31,000 nucleotides of DNA from positions 1-31,000 of the forward strand of contig JBFIQI010000012.1 in the NCBI GenBank assembly GCA_041609715.1, given 5' to 3'. Origin of the DNA: JABDLF01 sp041609715 (GTDB taxonomy: Bacteria > Pseudomonadota > Gammaproteobacteria > Steroidobacterales > JABDLF01). The translations under genes were made by a program, and so were the position numbers. Positions 7,374 to 15,197 of this stretch are shown piece by piece. Under the pieces are notes generated by a model, which worked only from the letters and a program-made list of their open reading frames with translations, ran no database searches and was not told the DNA's origin. How positions within the stretch are numbered: position 1 is the stretch's first letter; each line of letters begins with the position of its first letter.

Positions 7374-8108
7374 TTATCGGCCGCCCGCCCGGCGAGCCTC
7401 ACACCAAAGGCGCGTCGCGCCCAGGACCCCGGCTGGCATCGCCAGCAGGTTGATAACCGGCAGGGCAGACATCAGCATGACGGCGGCGCCGAAACCAAGG
7501 GCCATGCCTCGCTGCCGCCTCAGCGTCTGGAGTTGGGCTGCGGCGGGCAGGCCATGATTGTCCATGGGATAAGCCAGGTATTCGAGGGCCAGCAGCCAGG
7601 CTCCAAGCGCCAGCCATACTGCGGGCGCCAGCAGGTTAATACCCGGCACCAGGAACAGCAGTCCTGCCAGCAATAGCCAGCGCAAGAGGTAAAAAAGCTT
7701 GCGGATTTCGTTGCCAAAGGCGGCGAGCGTGGCCGACAACAGGCTGTCTTCAGCAACGCCCGGGCCCGTACCAGTCAGCAGGGTCTCGTAGCGGGCCGCG
7801 AGTACGCCATTGAAGGGCGCAGCGACCAGATTCGCCAGCATGGTGAATGTGTAAATGCCCAGTAACAGGGCAACCACTGCAAATAAAGGCCATAACAGCC
7901 ATTGCAGCCATTCGAGCCAGCCGGGCAAGCGCGCCAGCAACCATTCCATCAACACGTCAAAACCTGCGACAACGGACAGGATTACGACCATGAAAACTGC
8001 GATGCTGATGATGATGGGCAGAACCACGACAGGCCCGAGGCCCGGCGTTCGCAAGGCCGCCAATCCCGACCACGGCGCAGCAAAGCCGCGCACAAAATCA
8101 CCAACCAT
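7374..8108 (-). CDS. cysZ: CysZ-like sulfate transporter
   Basis: The 244-residue membrane protein matches CysZ (EI24 family), a sulfate permease feeding cysteine synthesis. It opens with GDFVRGFAAPWSGLAALRTPGL, typical of the family, and has hydrophobic helices at about 25-48, 68-98, 140-185 and 205-230. LANLVAAPFNGVLA and the segment around EYLAYPMDNHGL are conserved family blocks. It is the last gene of the - run and begins 22 bases after the threonine synthase stop. A GC-rich stem (7363-7369 with 7387-7393) overlaps its 3' end. Confidence 0.9.
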   Translation of the reverse strand: MVGDFVRGFAAPWSGLAALRTPGLGPVVVLPIIISIAVFMVVILSVVAGFDVLMEWLLARLPGWLEWLQWLLWPLFAVVALLLGIYTFTMLANLVAAPFNGVLAARYETLLTGTGPGVAEDSLLSATLAAFGNEIRKLFYLLRWLLLAGLLFLVPGINLLAPAVWLALGAWLLALEYLAYPMDNHGLPAAAQLQTLRRQRGMALGFGAAVMLMSALPVINLLAMPAGVLGATRLWCEARRAGGR

Positions 8109-8130
8109 CAGCCCCGTTCCTCGATGTCAC

Positions 8131-9375
8131 TCACAACAAATGTTGCAGCTGGGGCAAGTATTTGTCGAAGGATCCGGTATTTACCGCTACGACGCGCTCA
8201 CCGGGATTCAGCAACTTGCTTTGCGCCAGCGGCGCCAGCGCCGCCAGCGTGGCTGCCCCCTCGGGCCCGATGCGCCAGCCGGTTTCCCGCCAGCATTCCG
8301 ACAGGGCCAGAGCGATGGCAGACTCGCTCACCGCCAGGGCGCAACCCCCGCTGGCACGAATAATTTCCAGCACCCGCGCGTGACCTACTCCGCCTGGCAC
8401 GTTGAGACCCGTCGCAATGGTGTGCCCGGCAGGCGCCGGACTGGTATCCGCCTCACCGGCTGTGAAAGCCCGGACCAATGGCGCAGTGGATTCACTTTGT
8501 ACCGCAATGATTCGCGGCCGCTGGCCCTGGACCATTCCCAATGCCTCCAATTCGGCAAAGGCTTTCCACATGCCGAGTATGCCGGTGCCTCCGCCGGTGG
8601 GATAAATGATTACATCGGGCAGCCGCCAGCTGTCGCCTGCAACGGGCTCGGCGATTTCCAGCCCCAGGGTTTTCTTGCCTTCGATGCGCCACCCGGGTTC
8701 CTGAAAGGTGGCCACGTTGAAATATCCACGGGGCAGAAAACGTTCTCGCATTATCTGGCCCGCTTCGAAAATCGTGCCGCTGCAGGTTTCCAGAGTAATG
8801 CCCGGGTGATTCCGTGCCAGTTCTGCGACCCGCCCGAGAATTGGCATGGGCGTATCTTCCGGCATGATTATCGCTGCCTCGATACCCCCAGCCAGCGCGT
8901 ATTCGGCCAGGGAATCGCCCGCATTACCCTGGGTCGGTACCACAAGTTTCCGGATACCATGACGGCGTGCCATGGAAACCGTCATGGCCATTCCCCGATC
9001 CTTGAAACTCTGGGTCGGGTTGGCACCAAAACCCGCCACGCCCTCGCCCTCATCCTTGACCAGCAAGTCCAGCTCCAGTTCAAGAGCTACCGGATGCCGC
9101 GGATAGGGACGCAAAGGCGTCGCGCCCTCGCCCAGACTGACAATATGCGGCGCATCACCGGCAGCGCTGACATCCAGTGCCAGCAAGCTGGTGAATTTCC
9201 ACATGTCACGCCGGCCTGGCCGGTACCAGCTGCCCCGGGGGTGGGCTTTCTCCAGGGCCACCAGATCCAGCTCGATGGTAAGCGGCCGGTCATCCTCGGG
9301 ACAGAGGTTCATCAGCTCGCCGGCGGGGAACTGCCGGCCGCAGCCGGTGCAGCGAAGCGTCGTGGCGAATCCCAC
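8131..9375 (-). CDS. thrC: Threonine synthase
   Basis: The 414-residue PLP enzyme converts O-phosphohomoserine to threonine. The N-terminus has a zinc-ribbon-like LRCTGCGRQF...NLCPEDDRPL (Cys 9, 12, 25), as in the shorter threonine synthase class. Lys125 in NPTQSFKDRG is the Schiff-base lysine, TQGNAGDSLAEYA (148-160) binds substrate and PTGGGTGILGM (259-269) holds the PLP phosphate. The start is a GTG at 9375 with no clear ribosome site; the next Met would remove the Cys pair. The gene begins six bases after the rhomboid stop, consistent with coupling. The homology to other fold-type II enzymes makes the substrate a likely rather than proven call. Confidence 0.87.
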   Translation of the reverse strand: MGFATTLRCTGCGRQFPAGELMNLCPEDDRPLTIELDLVALEKAHPRGSWYRPGRRDMWKFTSLLALDVSAAGDAPHIVSLGEGATPLRPYPRHPVALELELDLLVKDEGEGVAGFGANPTQSFKDRGMAMTVSMARRHGIRKLVVPTQGNAGDSLAEYALAGGIEAAIIMPEDTPMPILGRVAELARNHPGITLETCSGTIFEAGQIMRERFLPRGYFNVATFQEPGWRIEGKKTLGLEIAEPVAGDSWRLPDVIIYPTGGGTGILGMWKAFAELEALGMVQGQRPRIIAVQSESTAPLVRAFTAGEADTSPAPAGHTIATGLNVPGGVGHARVLEIIRASGGCALAVSESAIALALSECWRETGWRIGPEGAATLAALAPLAQSKLLNPGERVVAVNTGSFDKYLPQLQHLL

Positions 9376-9381
9376 GCCGGG

Positions 9382-10077
9382 TCAGCGCCGCTGGCGCAGG
9401 CGCCGCGCCTTCAACCCGGCCCGGAACGGGAAGATGAGCAGAACGCCGGCAATAAATCCGCCGGCATGGGCGGCAAAAGCCACACCCGGCTCACCGGCCG
9501 TCGCGCTGGCGGAGCTGATCAGCTGTACCGCAAACCAAAGGCCCAGCACCGCCATGGCTGGCAATCGCGCAATGTGCAGAATAAAGATGAGGGGAATCGC
9601 CACCAGCACGTGAGCACGCGGAAACATAACCAGGTAGGCGCCCAGCACACCGGAAATAGCACCGCTTGCGCCAATCATTGGAATCACCGAACGCGGCTCA
9701 AGCAGAGACTGCGCCAGCGCCGCGGCAAGGCCACAGGCCAGATAAAAGCCGATGAATCGGCCGGGACCCAGTGCGTCCTCCACGTTGTCGGCAAAAATCC
9801 ACAGGTACAACAGGTTGCCCAGCAAATGCATGATGCCGCCGTGGAGAAACATCGATGTGAATATGGTGGCGGCAGGCGGTACCAGAGCCACCGAGGGCGC
9901 CAGCTCTGCATAATCAAACAACAAGGCCGGCGTGACGCCCAGCATATAAATGAAGGCCTGTGACGCCTGCGGGCCCAGTGACAGCTGGTAGACAAAGACC
10001 AGGGCACAGGCGCCGATAATGCCGTAGGTTACGTAAGGCGTCGCATAAACGGGATTGTCATCGCGCAGGGGAATCAT
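9382..10077 (-). CDS. Rhomboid-family intramembrane serine protease
   Basis: The 231-residue polytopic protein starts MIPLRDDNPV, the common opening of bacterial rhomboids of this type, so I place the start at 10077 rather than at the upstream in-frame codon at 10128. The catalytic dyad is present: Ser138 in GASGAISG and His204 in FAAHAGGF. HGGIMHLLGN (79-88) gives the conserved His and Asn of the second helix. Six or seven membrane helices are visible. Rhomboids cleave membrane-embedded substrates; the target is unknown. The neighbours (AlbA_2 protein upstream by 16 bases, thrC downstream by 6) do not suggest a substrate. Confidence 0.92.
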   Translation of the reverse strand: MIPLRDDNPVYATPYVTYGIIGACALVFVYQLSLGPQASQAFIYMLGVTPALLFDYAELAPSVALVPPAATIFTSMFLHGGIMHLLGNLLYLWIFADNVEDALGPGRFIGFYLACGLAAALAQSLLEPRSVIPMIGASGAISGVLGAYLVMFPRAHVLVAIPLIFILHIARLPAMAVLGLWFAVQLISSASATAGEPGVAFAAHAGGFIAGVLLIFPFRAGLKARRLRQRR

Positions 10078-10093
10078 TGGATTTCTTGGCTGC

Positions 10094-11311
10094 TCACCAG
10101 CCCGTGGCTGGCGCCAGCTGAAGTTCAAGCTGATTCACGATGGGTGACTCGAGTCGTGGTGACTGCAGCTCGCATTCCACCGGGATTGATTCGCCAGACG
10201 CAGAATCCGAGACCCATATGCGCAGCGGCTCGCGAAACGCTTTTACCTGCTGTCCGGCGCTCACATCACCCAGGGCATAAGAGACTTCGTAAAGCCGTTC
10301 CTTGATCGCTACCGATGGATAACCGGGATGATTGGTCTCCTTCAGGACCCGTTGGCGTGATTCGGGCTCGACTTCCATGGCATAGATGCAAGGCGCCAGC
10401 TCAAAACCATGTTCGCGCGCCATGCGTATCACCAGGCGTGCGTTGCGCAGGGCCCGGTCACCATTGTTGTCGATCCGGAAATTGAGCTTATGACCGGCCT
10501 TTTCGAAGCGGTGTAATTTATCGTCGTCGGCAAATTTTGCTCGCACTCTGCGCAGATCGTCTCGCAGCTCGTCCAGGCTCTTCTTGGCAAAGGGCTCATC
10601 GGGTCCGAAAGCGCGCACATGCATCAATCGCACCATGCCGGTGTCCAGTCCGCTCATTTTTTCTACTTCCGTGCGGGCCTCTATGGCAGCTTCCAGCTTC
10701 CTCTCTGCTACAGAAGAAGGCAGACCGGCCTCTGAATTGACCGGCAGGCGCGCAATCCTGGATCCGTCGCCAAATGTCACGCTGACGGCCGGTGCCGTTG
10801 CGACTTCAGCAGCCATTTCGCCAGCCTCGCCCGACAAGGGCTCGGCTGCCTGCCGCTGTTGCAAGCGCTTGCTTTCCTCGCGGGAGAGCATCAGGTTTTC
10901 GCTGCCTTTGCGTATGAAGCCCACGCCCTGCAGAAGCGCTCCGCATGGACGTTTCAACAGGTATGGCGGGCAGTCACACTGGTTCAACATGATCACGAGA
11001 AGAGTTCGCGCACCGCTGCCGGCGGTGGCTACAGAAAGGCTGAATGCCGGTTCGATATATTCATCCACCAGCTTTTGGAGTTGGGCAGCAGAAGGCGCCA
11101 GGTCCCGCTGGATGCCCACGACTTTGCGCGCGCCCGGCTCGCCGGGAACCACACCGATGATCAGGGCTCTCTGGCCCATAATATCGGCGTTGGCCAGCGC
11201 CATGAAGTCGGCCAACATATCGTCAGGCGTGCTCAAGTCGTAGGCCTGGGAGCGGAACATCAGACCCGGTCCTTCACGGCCACGCTTTACAATTTCCTTC
11301 AGGTTCTGCAT
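10094..11311 (-). CDS. AlbA_2/Schlafen-like domain protein of unknown function
   Basis: The 405-residue protein begins with a domain like AlbA_2 (the Schlafen-related, formerly divergent AAA-4 N-terminal domain): DMLADFMALANADIMGQRALIIGV near 31-54, RKVVGI near 62-67, and LQKLVDEYIEPAF near 78-90. Families with this domain bind nucleic acid and include transcription regulators and defence proteins. The middle (about 150-290) is charged and partly helical, and the last 120 residues contain a beta-rich segment (FRIDNNGDRALRNARLVIRM) I cannot place. No ATPase or nuclease motif is evident. It sits between an SDR and a rhomboid in a metabolic run, which does not resemble a defence island. Confidence 0.7.
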   Translation of the reverse strand: MQNLKEIVKRGREGPGLMFRSQAYDLSTPDDMLADFMALANADIMGQRALIIGVVPGEPGARKVVGIQRDLAPSAAQLQKLVDEYIEPAFSLSVATAGSGARTLLVIMLNQCDCPPYLLKRPCGALLQGVGFIRKGSENLMLSREESKRLQQRQAAEPLSGEAGEMAAEVATAPAVSVTFGDGSRIARLPVNSEAGLPSSVAERKLEAAIEARTEVEKMSGLDTGMVRLMHVRAFGPDEPFAKKSLDELRDDLRRVRAKFADDDKLHRFEKAGHKLNFRIDNNGDRALRNARLVIRMAREHGFELAPCIYAMEVEPESRQRVLKETNHPGYPSVAIKERLYEVSYALGDVSAGQQVKAFREPLRIWVSDSASGESIPVECELQSPRLESPIVNQLELQLAPATGW

Positions 11312-11338
11312 AGATTTCTAGTGAGGCGAAAAACCCAA

Positions 11339-12037
11339 CTACCAGGGGATTTTGCTGCCATCGTAACTCAGGAAGCTGCCGGTAGCTGACAATTTCATGG
11401 CGGCAATAACCCGGCGCATTCCCTTTACGCTGGTCTGCGCATCGATGAGTGCGTTGGGACCGCCCATGTCCGTTTCCACCCAGCCGGGATGCAATATCGA
11501 AACCATCACCCCCCGATCCCGCAGATCGATTGCCAGGGATGCGATGGCTGCGTTCAGCGCCGCCTTGGAAGAGCGGTATATATAGGCCCCGCCCGAAGTG
11601 TTGTCACCGATGGATCCCATGCGACTGCTGATGGCCACCACTTTTGGCTGCTCCGCTGCTTGGAGATTGTCCAGCAGTGCGGCGGTGACTTGAACCGGCG
11701 CCAGGCTGTTGATCCGGAACACGTCGAGCCATGTCCCGGCATCGAGGTTTTCAAGCCGCACCCCTTTGGGACCATAAACACCCGCGTTGTTGATCAATAT
11801 CTCCACGGGTCTTGCGGTCAAGTCTGTGGCCAGCCTGGCGACTGAGCCGGGATCAGCGACATCAAGTTCCACGATCTCCAGCCGACTACCGGACAGTTGC
11901 TGAAGATGCTTCAGCTGGGTGGCGGCCCGGGGATTCCTGCAGCCGGCCACGACCCGGGCGCCAGCATCGAGATACTGGCGCACAAACTCAAGACCAATGC
12001 CCCGGTTGGCACCGGTTACCAATACGTCAATCTTCAT
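11339..12037 (-). CDS. Short-chain dehydrogenase (C-factor-like SDR)
   Basis: The 232-residue Rossmann protein shows TGANRGIG (8-15) for NAD(P) binding, NNAG at 83-86, Asn110, Ser137/138 and the catalytic Y154xxxK158 (YRSSK). The pattern is that of a classical SDR, closest in look to C-factor (CsgA-like) reductases, which are about this length. Substrate cannot be assigned. It begins 46 bases after the small charged protein gene and ends 27 bases before the AlbA_2 gene, so it is probably cotranscribed. Confidence 0.9.
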   Translation of the reverse strand: MKIDVLVTGANRGIGLEFVRQYLDAGARVVAGCRNPRAATQLKHLQQLSGSRLEIVELDVADPGSVARLATDLTARPVEILINNAGVYGPKGVRLENLDAGTWLDVFRINSLAPVQVTAALLDNLQAAEQPKVVAISSRMGSIGDNTSGGAYIYRSSKAALNAAIASLAIDLRDRGVMVSILHPGWVETDMGGPNALIDAQTSVKGMRRVIAAMKLSATGSFLSYDGSKIPW

Positions 12038-12083
12038 GTCTTAGCCTTCCTGACGGTCCGCCAGCGCCACCCGCACTGTGGCA

Positions 12084-12335
12084 TCAAGCTTCGTTACGGC
12101 CGTCCCAGATGCTTTTTGGCCCCCGTCTGTCCTGCCCAGAGCGACGCGGTGCCTTGTCCGGTTCGAAACGCAGGAGCTCGCGCCGGTCATGCGGTCCCTT
12201 GCGGCGCTGTCCTTTACGCCTTTCCGGCCCGGAATAACCCGGCACGTTGATCGTCTTTACGCCGATCTGCAGTTCATCGGGTTGCTCCGGCCCGGCTTCC
12301 TCCGGGGTGGGCGATTTCTCGTCTTCAGGATTCAT
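12084..12335 (-). CDS. Small charged protein with repeated RR-DRR motifs
   Basis: The 83-residue protein starts at an ATG (12335) with a strong GGAGG seven bases upstream. The N-terminal part is acidic and Pro-rich (NPEDEKSPTPEEAGPEQPDE). The C-terminal half is very basic with the repeated pattern ERRKGQRRKGPHDRRE and PRRSGQDRR. Short DRR-type repeats of this sort occur in many gammaproteobacterial proteins, often as linkers, and no catalytic domain is present. I do not recognise a function; it is probably disordered and cytoplasmic. It heads the - run and diverges from htpX. Confidence 0.7.
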   Translation of the reverse strand: MNPEDEKSPTPEEAGPEQPDELQIGVKTINVPGYSGPERRKGQRRKGPHDRRELLRFEPDKAPRRSGQDRRGPKSIWDGRNEA

Positions 12336-12416
12336 TACCACGCCTCCGTTTTGCCGGGCGATAGCATAGAATACCGGCTCGGGCACAGTCTAACCACAAT
12401 CCTGCGCCCGCCGGCA

Positions 12417-12445
12417 CTTGTAATTTGCGGCCATCGCACCCATGT
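12417..12445 (+). promoter_or_regulatory. Sigma-32-like heat-shock promoter of htpX
   Basis: CTTGTAA at 12417-12423 and CCCATGT at 12439-12445 match the sigma-32 consensus halves CTTGAAA and CCCATNT with a 15-base spacer. The element ends 37 bases before the htpX ATG. htpX is a known heat-shock gene in E. coli, which supports the call. Confidence 0.6.
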
Positions 12446-12482
12446 TGGGTATCTGGCCCTGTAGTGATGAGTTTGAGACCCT

Positions 12483-13364
12483 ATGAAACGAGTATTTTTG
12501 TTCCTGATGACCAACATCGCGGTACTCGCGGTGCTGAGCGTGGTGTTGCGCCTGCTGGGCGTCGACCGCATCCTGGACGAAAGCGGCAGCGGGCTCGATT
12601 TTCAGAATCTGCTGATCCTGTCCGCCGTCATCGGCTTCGGCGGCTCATTCATTTCCCTCGCCATGTCCAAGTGGATGGCAAAACGGGCCACCGGTGCCCA
12701 TGTCATTACGCAGCCGGCCAACCAGACCGAAGCCTGGCTGCTGAATACGGTACAGCGGCTGGCAAAGGGTGCCGGCATAGAAACTCCGGAGGTGGCCATT
12801 TACAACGCGCCGGACATGAATGCATTTGCAACCGGCGCGCGGAAAAATGCCGCCCTGGTGGCGGTAAGTGCCGGATTGTTGCAGAGCATGGATCGGGAAG
12901 AAGTGGAAGCCGTCCTGGCGCACGAGATCGCCCATGTGGCCAATGGCGACATGGTCACTCTGGCGCTGGTGCAGGGTGTGGTCAACACCTTTGTCATTTT
13001 CCTGTCCCGCATTGTCGGGCACATCGTTGATCGGGTCGTATTGAAGAACGACCGGGGGCACGGCATCGGTTACTTTGTCACCACCCTCGCTGCCCAGGTC
13101 GTGCTCGGATTTCTGGCCTCGATCATCGTCATGTGGGTCTCCCGGCATCGGGAATTCCGGGCTGATTCGGGCTCCGCGGATCTGGTCGGCGCCGGGGGAA
13201 TGATCCGCGCCCTGCAAAAATTGCAGCAAAACCGGCCCGCGGCACTGCCGGAGCAATTACAGGCCTTTGGCATTTCCGGCAACCGCACGCGCGGCTGGCG
13301 GCGTCTGTTCATGACCCATCCGCCCATCGAGGAACGGATCGCGGCGCTGCGAGCGCGAGCCTGA
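12483..13364 (+). CDS. htpX: Membrane zinc metalloprotease HtpX
   Basis: The 293-residue protein is HtpX, an inner-membrane M48 protease that degrades misfolded membrane proteins. Two N-terminal helices (about 5-25 and 42-62) precede the zinc motif H147-E148-I-A-H151, with Glu224 in REFRADSGSA as third ligand. Two further helices lie around 157-185 and 195-220. The C-terminal MTHPPIEERIAAL is typical. It is a single gene with its own upstream sigma-32-like promoter and converges on the CBS-GGDEF gene. Confidence 0.96.
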   Translation: MKRVFLFLMTNIAVLAVLSVVLRLLGVDRILDESGSGLDFQNLLILSAVIGFGGSFISLAMSKWMAKRATGAHVITQPANQTEAWLLNTVQRLAKGAGIETPEVAIYNAPDMNAFATGARKNAALVAVSAGLLQSMDREEVEAVLAHEIAHVANGDMVTLALVQGVVNTFVIFLSRIVGHIVDRVVLKNDRGHGIGYFVTTLAAQVVLGFLASIIVMWVSRHREFRADSGSADLVGAGGMIRALQKLQQNRPAALPEQLQAFGISGNRTRGWRRLFMTHPPIEERIAALRARA

Positions 13365-13381
13365 ACACCGGAAGGAGGAGC

Positions 13382-14374
13382 TCAGCGGGAGCTGCCGGTA
13401 TCGCTTGCGACGACCTTGTTGCGCCCGGCTTTCTTGGCCCGGTAAAGCGCCCGATCGGCAGCCTGTAATACCGTTTCCCAGCCGCTTTCGCCGTGGCGAA
13501 AACCGCCTTCTGCGATACCGCAGCTGACCGTTATTATTCCACGGCGCGCCTTTACGTGAGGCAGTGCCAGGGCTTCCAATCCCGCCCGCAAGCGCTCCAC
13601 CACCAGCCTGCCCCCTTCGAGTTCGGTTTCCGGCATGAGCAACAAAATCTCCTCGCCGCCGTAACGATACAGGCGGTCGGCTGAACGCATGGAATTCTTG
13701 AAGCTCGCAACAATATCGCGCAGCACCTGGTCTCCCGCCTGATGACCGTAGTGGTCGTTGTATGCCTTGAACCGATCGACATCGAAAAGCCCCAGGGTAT
13801 AGACATGCTGGTAGCGAATTGATGCGCTTTCGACTTGCTCCAGGTCTCGCTCGAGCGCGCGGCGGTTGCCAATACCCAGCAGGGGGTCCTCCAGAGAAAG
13901 AATGCGCAACCGCGCTGTTGCTGAAACAAGCTCGTCGGCGGTTTTGCCGCCGACACTCTCGGCGGCCTCGCGGTCTGATTCGAAAACGCTGAAATGAGCG
14001 CGTGCCAGCTCGGTTGCCGTTACCAGCCCTACCAGGTGATCCTGCGCATTCAGCACCGGCAGGTGCCGCACCTCGTGGGACCGCGCCACCACCAGCGCTT
14101 CCAGCAGGGATTGTTCGGTGCGCAGATAGACAAGGTCCGCACTCATGTGCCGATTAACCGATTCTTCCCAGTTGAGCTCGCCCGCGAGCGCGCGTGCAGC
14201 GATCGAAAGCATATCGCTTTCTGTCAGGATGCCGATCGCCCTGTTCTCCCGCACCAGGAAAACACAGGACATCGAGCGGGCTGCCATATGACGAACTGTA
14301 TCAGCGAGAGAGCTGTCCGCGGCGATCACGGGCACATCCCGGCTCATAATGTGCTCGACGAGGATTTCCTGCAC
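13382..14374 (-). CDS. CBS-pair diguanylate cyclase (GGEEI variant)
   Basis: The 330-residue protein has two CBS motifs (about 8-62 and 74-128) and a GGDEF domain (about 155-325). CBS pairs bind adenosyl nucleotides and could sense energy charge. The cyclase has DPLLGIGNRRAL, DVDRFKAYNDHYGHQAGD, RYGGEEILLL with GGEEI at 239-243, and SCGIAEG. The fifth signature residue is Ile instead of Phe, but the catalytic GGEE is intact, so activity is likely. The inhibitory I-site RSAD (230-233) sits at the usual five-residue distance. The start is a GTG at 14374 with GGGGAGG close upstream. It is the last gene of the cardiolipin synthase run. Confidence 0.9.
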   Translation of the reverse strand: MQEILVEHIMSRDVPVIAADSSLADTVRHMAARSMSCVFLVRENRAIGILTESDMLSIAARALAGELNWEESVNRHMSADLVYLRTEQSLLEALVVARSHEVRHLPVLNAQDHLVGLVTATELARAHFSVFESDREAAESVGGKTADELVSATARLRILSLEDPLLGIGNRRALERDLEQVESASIRYQHVYTLGLFDVDRFKAYNDHYGHQAGDQVLRDIVASFKNSMRSADRLYRYGGEEILLLMPETELEGGRLVVERLRAGLEALALPHVKARRGIITVSCGIAEGGFRHGESGWETVLQAADRALYRAKKAGRNKVVASDTGSSR

Positions 14375-14406
14375 GAGCCTCCCCGCGCGTCCATCAATAG
14401 CGGCTG

Positions 14407-14826
14407 CTATCGTCTCCCGCTATTTGCCAGGGCGCGCAATGCAAATGCGCAAATGCTGCCTGGTACCAGCAGATAGAGGCAGGCTAGCCACCAGGCCGGC
14501 ACTTGCCTTATCGACAGCATATCGCTCTGTCCCATGATGTAAAGCAAAAATGCCACAAGCACCACTTCGGCGGCCAGGTTGATCAGGAGCCCGCCGCTGG
14601 CCAGGCGGCTATACCGCAGCATTGACAAGCCCACCAGCAGGTAGGCAGCCGGCAACAAGTAATGGTGGACGAAAGCCAGCGTCCGAATGACGCCACCGAC
14701 CGCGCCCGGCGGATTGACCGTGTCAATGTCGAAGGCCAGCAACAGGGCCAAAGGCCGCAGCAGCAATACCAGGCCGTAGCCCGTCACCAGGACAACAGCG
14801 ATAGCAACGGGGTTTCTCGGCATCAT
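14407..14826 (-). CDS. Small four-helix membrane protein, unknown function
   Basis: The 139-residue protein has about four hydrophobic helices (roughly 7-32, 46-68, 76-98 and 109-132) joined by short loops with a few charges. No motif is recognised. It lies 20 bases after the zinc-ribbon protein gene and 32 bases before the CBS-GGDEF gene in the same - run, so it may act at the inner membrane with those products. Confidence 0.65.
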   Translation of the reverse strand: MMPRNPVAIAVVLVTGYGLVLLLRPLALLLAFDIDTVNPPGAVGGVIRTLAFVHHYLLPAAYLLVGLSMLRYSRLASGGLLINLAAEVVLVAFLLYIMGQSDMLSIRQVPAWWLACLYLLVPGSICAFALRALANSGRR

Positions 14827-14846
14827 GGGTCACTTTGCCACCGGGC

Positions 14847-15173
14847 TCAATTGCGGCGCAGTTTCCAGAGCTGAAATCTCACCCAGCCGTACCAGCCAAG
14901 GCCGCCGACGAATAACAGCGCAGCCACTGTGCGGGGCCAGCCGCCGGCCCGCGGGCCGGCGCCGAACATGAGCCACAAACCGCCTCCAATGCCAACGAGC
15001 GTCGCCAGAGCTGCCTGGCCAGCAAGGCGCCGCGCCAATACACGGCGCGCCCGCCGCGCCACCCGGGCGGCGTTCTCGGCATCGCCGGTCTGCAACTCGA
15101 AGTCGCAGTTGCGACATTTTTTAGCAACACTGGAAGTTCGTTCTCCACATTGTGGGCAAGATACAATCGCCAT
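14847..15173 (-). CDS. Zinc-ribbon protein with two membrane helices
   Basis: The 108-residue product carries a zinc ribbon at its N-terminus (CPQCGERTSSVAKKCRNC, two CxxC knuckles), then a basic helix rich in Arg and Ala (about 36-52), and two hydrophobic segments (about 53-73 and 83-98). The start is the ATG at 15173 with GGGAGG about ten bases upstream; the in-frame TTG at 15182 sits too close to that site. The ribbon should face the cytoplasm. Function is not known; it follows the cardiolipin synthase gene by 24 bases. Confidence 0.7.
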   Translation of the reverse strand: MAIVSCPQCGERTSSVAKKCRNCDFELQTGDAENAARVARRARRVLARRLAGQAALATLVGIGGGLWLMFGAGPRAGGWPRTVAALLFVGGLGWYGWVRFQLWKLRRN

Positions 15174-15197
15174 CGCCGGCAATCCTCCCTGCGGGCC

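Noticed and set aside
7363..7393. Seven-base GC stem between bactofilin and cysZ ends as terminator
   Set aside because: The loop is 17 bases, one arm is inside cysZ and no T-run follows, so I do not list it as a terminator.
7855..9963. Open frame of about 700 codons on the + strand
   Set aside because: It lies antisense to cysZ, thrC and the rhomboid gene, has a low-complexity Gln/His/Arg-rich product without motifs, and is explained by GC-rich codon use on the opposite strand.
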